Below, piece after piece: positions 4,860 through 5,917 of a stretch of DNA of 5,917 nt; the first letter of the stretch is position 1; each line of letters starts with the position of its first letter. Made by a program: the position numbers and the translations under genes. Source of the DNA: CAZXFG01 sp964640515. GTDB lineage: Bacteria > Patescibacteriota > Patescibacteriia > Magasanikbacterales > GWA2-37-8. The notes under the pieces are model-generated. The model was not told where the DNA came from. It was given only the letters and a program-made list of their open reading frames with translations, and did no database searches. The stretch is taken from NCBI GenBank assembly GCA_964640515.1, contig CAZXFG010000042.1:1-5917 (forward strand). The letters are read 5' to 3'.

Positions 4860-4868
4860 TGTGGATAA
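4860..4868 (-). promoter_or_regulatory. Perfect DnaA-box sequence TTATCCACA
   Basis: TTATCCACA, the high-affinity E. coli-type DnaA box, lies on the minus strand just upstream of the -35 box and next to the yerC terminator. No other exact copy was noticed in the window and no AT-rich unwinding region accompanies it, so this is not an origin. It could regulate the adjacent promoter or be chance. Confidence 0.3.
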
Positions 4869-4870
4869 AC

Positions 4871-4897
4871 AAAAAACAGCGTCTATTTTCGCTGTTT
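4871..4897 (-). terminator. Rho-independent terminator of the lipocalin/PAP2/YerC operon
   Basis: AAACAGCG (4897-4890) and CGCTGTTT (4881-4874) form an 8-bp stem with an 8-base loop that contains the yerC TAG stop. The run of six T (4876-4871) follows. The stem starts inside the last codons of the gene. Confidence 0.85.
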
Positions 4898-5176
4898 CTT
4901 CAGATTTTTTAAAACTTCCTTATATCCTCCCTCTCCATGTTCCAGCCAGTGGGCAATCCGCGTTACCGTGGAAGTGCTTACCTCTACCCTGCTGGCTATC
5001 TCCCTATATGACATGCCCTTTACCAGCAATTCCACCACTTCCCAACGGACAGAAAGCTCATCTAATTCCTCCAAAGTACACAAATCACGCAAAAAATTCA
5101 ACAAATCTACCTCGTTTTTGAGGGATAAAAATGCTCGCGCTAATTTCTTTAATTTTGTGGTTTTCCAGTTTTGCAT
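4883..5176 (-). CDS. yerC: YerC/YecD family TrpR-like DNA-binding protein
   Basis: This 97-residue all-helical protein belongs to the TrpR superfamily YerC/YecD group, known mainly from Firmicutes and often of unknown target. The hallmark is FLRDLCTLEELDELSVRWEV (28-47). It is followed by the helix-turn-helix LLVKGMSYREIASRVEVSTSTVTRIAHWL (50-78), in which Y57-REIA and STSTVTRI are the turn and recognition helix, and by the GEGGYKEVL tail (81-89). The ATG at 5176 is chosen because GGAG stands 8 bases before it and the family begins there; earlier in-frame non-ATG starts would add 12 unrelated residues. The start lies inside the PAP2 gene (28-base overlap), so the two are co-transcribed and probably coupled. 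No tryptophan genes are nearby, so a role as a tryptophan-responsive repressor is not supported. A palindrome at the next promoter downstream is a plausible but unproven target. Family confident, regulon unknown. Confidence 0.9.
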   Translation of the reverse strand: MQNWKTTKLKKLARAFLSLKNEVDLLNFLRDLCTLEELDELSVRWEVVELLVKGMSYREIASRVEVSTSTVTRIAHWLEHGEGGYKEVLKNLKKQRK

Positions 5177-5703
5177 AATTTTTTCTCCAACCAAATCCCC
5201 AACCACATCCAAGCCGCGCCCACCAAATACCCGGCCACCACATCGCTCAAGAAATGCACGCCCAGATAAAGGCGGCTAAGACCAATAAGCAAAATAAACA
5301 AAATAGCAAAAACAGCATATATTTTTTGGCGAGTTTTGTCGGCTACGCCATTGATTAAAAAATAAAATAATAAGCCATAAAAAGCCACGGCCAAGGCGGC
5401 GTGCGCGCTGGGAAATGAGGCCAAGGATTCCAAATATACGCTGTGCGTGGGACGCGGACGGTCAATCAGATGTTTCAGCAGCAGAACCGAACCCGCACTG
5501 CCTACCGCTGATACGGCCAGACTCAATACTTTTCCTTTTTCTTTTTTCACCCAAAAAAATACCGCAAAAATCGCCACTAGTCCCGCCACAACTCGCCATT
5601 CGGCCAGTTCGGTAAAATAAAAAAAGAATTGCGCCAGCCAACCCTCGCGGATTTGCCAGAGATACTGATCCAAATTCCAATCAATGGGTGAAATATATTT
5701 CAT
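5149..5703 (-). CDS. PAP2-family membrane phosphatase
   Basis: This 184-residue integral membrane protein is of the PAP2/undecaprenyl- or lipid-phosphatase type, which removes phosphate from lipid phosphates on the outer face of the cytoplasmic membrane. All three catalytic motifs are present: K77-x6-R84-P85, PSAH at 98-101 (Ala in place of the usual Gly) and S143-R144-x5-H150-x3-D154, where H101 and H150 are the expected catalytic histidines. About five hydrophobic helices are visible (near 22-32, 36-52, 60-76, 104-118, 127-142 and 155-172, some short). The ATG at 5703 overlaps the preceding TGA as ATGA, the usual coupled arrangement; an upstream in-frame TTG at 5715 is less likely. It overlaps yerC by 28 bases downstream. 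The partner lipocalin-like protein suggests envelope lipid handling, but the true substrate (undecaprenyl diphosphate, phosphatidate or other) cannot be read from the sequence. Confidence 0.92.
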   Translation of the reverse strand: MKYISPIDWNLDQYLWQIREGWLAQFFFYFTELAEWRVVAGLVAIFAVFFWVKKEKGKVLSLAVSAVGSAGSVLLLKHLIDRPRPTHSVYLESLASFPSAHAALAVAFYGLLFYFLINGVADKTRQKIYAVFAILFILLIGLSRLYLGVHFLSDVVAGYLVGAAWMWLGIWLEKKLCKTGKPQN

Positions 5704-5917
5704 ACTCGGTCCCAAGTCATCTTATTTTTTAATTCTTTCAACAGTTCGGCAGTCAATTTTAAAGCTCCGTACTGCAAAGGCCGGCCGACCAATTCAAAAA
5801 ACCCTTGGCCTTGCACTTCTTTTCCCGCCATTTTTCCCCTCACCTTCAACGGTCCTTCCCAATATTTTATCGCGCTGAATATCATTTCTTGAATTTTTAT
5901 TTCCGGCTCCACTTCCA
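5700..5917 (-). CDS. Lipocalin-like protein, CrtC/AttH type (C-terminal 71 residues)
   Basis: The frame is open to the right edge, so only the last 71 residues are seen and the true start lies outside. The fragment contains IKYWEGPLKVRGKMAGKEVQ followed by GQGFFELVG, which matches the conserved end of the CrtC/AttH lipocalin-like family (Y-W-E-G-x-x-x-V-x-G ... G-x-G-F/Y-x-E-L-x-G). These are two-domain beta-barrel proteins; CrtC hydrates carotenoids, but most relatives have no proven substrate and many are envelope lipid-binding proteins. The ~28-residue tail after that motif is amphipathic and basic. The TGA stop overlaps the PAP2 start by 4 bases, so both are one operon. The absence of carotenoid genes in view makes a carotenoid hydratase role doubtful. 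Family moderately confident, function unknown. Confidence 0.75.
   Translation of the reverse strand, partial: EVEPEIKIQEMIFSAIKYWEGPLKVRGKMAGKEVQGQGFFELVGRPLQYGALKLTAELLKELKNKMTWDRV

Noticed and set aside
1..5917. CRISPR array or insertion-sequence transposase
   Set aside because: No regularly spaced repeats and no transposase or integrase motifs were seen on either strand.

Overview
All supportable genes in this window read on the minus strand, so transcription runs from high to low coordinates. It looks like bacterial chromosomal DNA. Small soluble enzymes, a TrpR-like YerC/YecD protein, a half-length MFS protein, short intergenic gaps and mixed translation-start signals (no clear Shine-Dalgarno, a near-leaderless start, strong Shine-Dalgarno) would fit a Patescibacteria/CPR-type genome from a metagenome. 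That assignment is inference; no marker gene here proves it. Stops are TAA, TAG and TGA and tryptophan is TGG, so the standard bacterial code fits.

Reading in the direction of transcription, three blocks can be seen. (1) 5917-4871: the C-terminal end of a lipocalin-like (CrtC/AttH-type) protein, a PAP2 phosphatase and a YerC/YecD TrpR-like DNA-binding protein. The genes overlap by 4 and 28 bases and the block ends in a clean intrinsic terminator. (2) 4868-3699: an island with two proteins I do not recognise (65 and 142 residues). Each has a near-perfect Shine-Dalgarno and each is followed by structured RNA and a terminator. The 65-residue gene has a strong promoter with a palindrome lying from its -10 box downstream. 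Between the two genes are several stem-loops and a 71-nt cloverleaf-like fold with a T-loop hairpin. (3) 3646-478: a PfkB-family adenosine kinase-like gene, a 96-bp GC-rich inverted-repeat element, a six-helix half-MFS protein and a full-length S-adenosylhomocysteine hydrolase (ahcY) ending in a strong terminator. A NUDIX hydrolase follows and runs off the left edge.

Block 3 makes metabolic sense. AHCY splits S-adenosylhomocysteine into adenosine and homocysteine, and an adenosine kinase would pull that reversible reaction forward by making AMP. The transporter between them could move a related metabolite, but nothing in the sequence fixes its substrate.

The least explained part is block 2. 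The items most worth checking are the cloverleaf-like RNA, the palindrome-controlled 65-residue orphan beside the TrpR-like gene, and the 96-bp repeat element in block 3.
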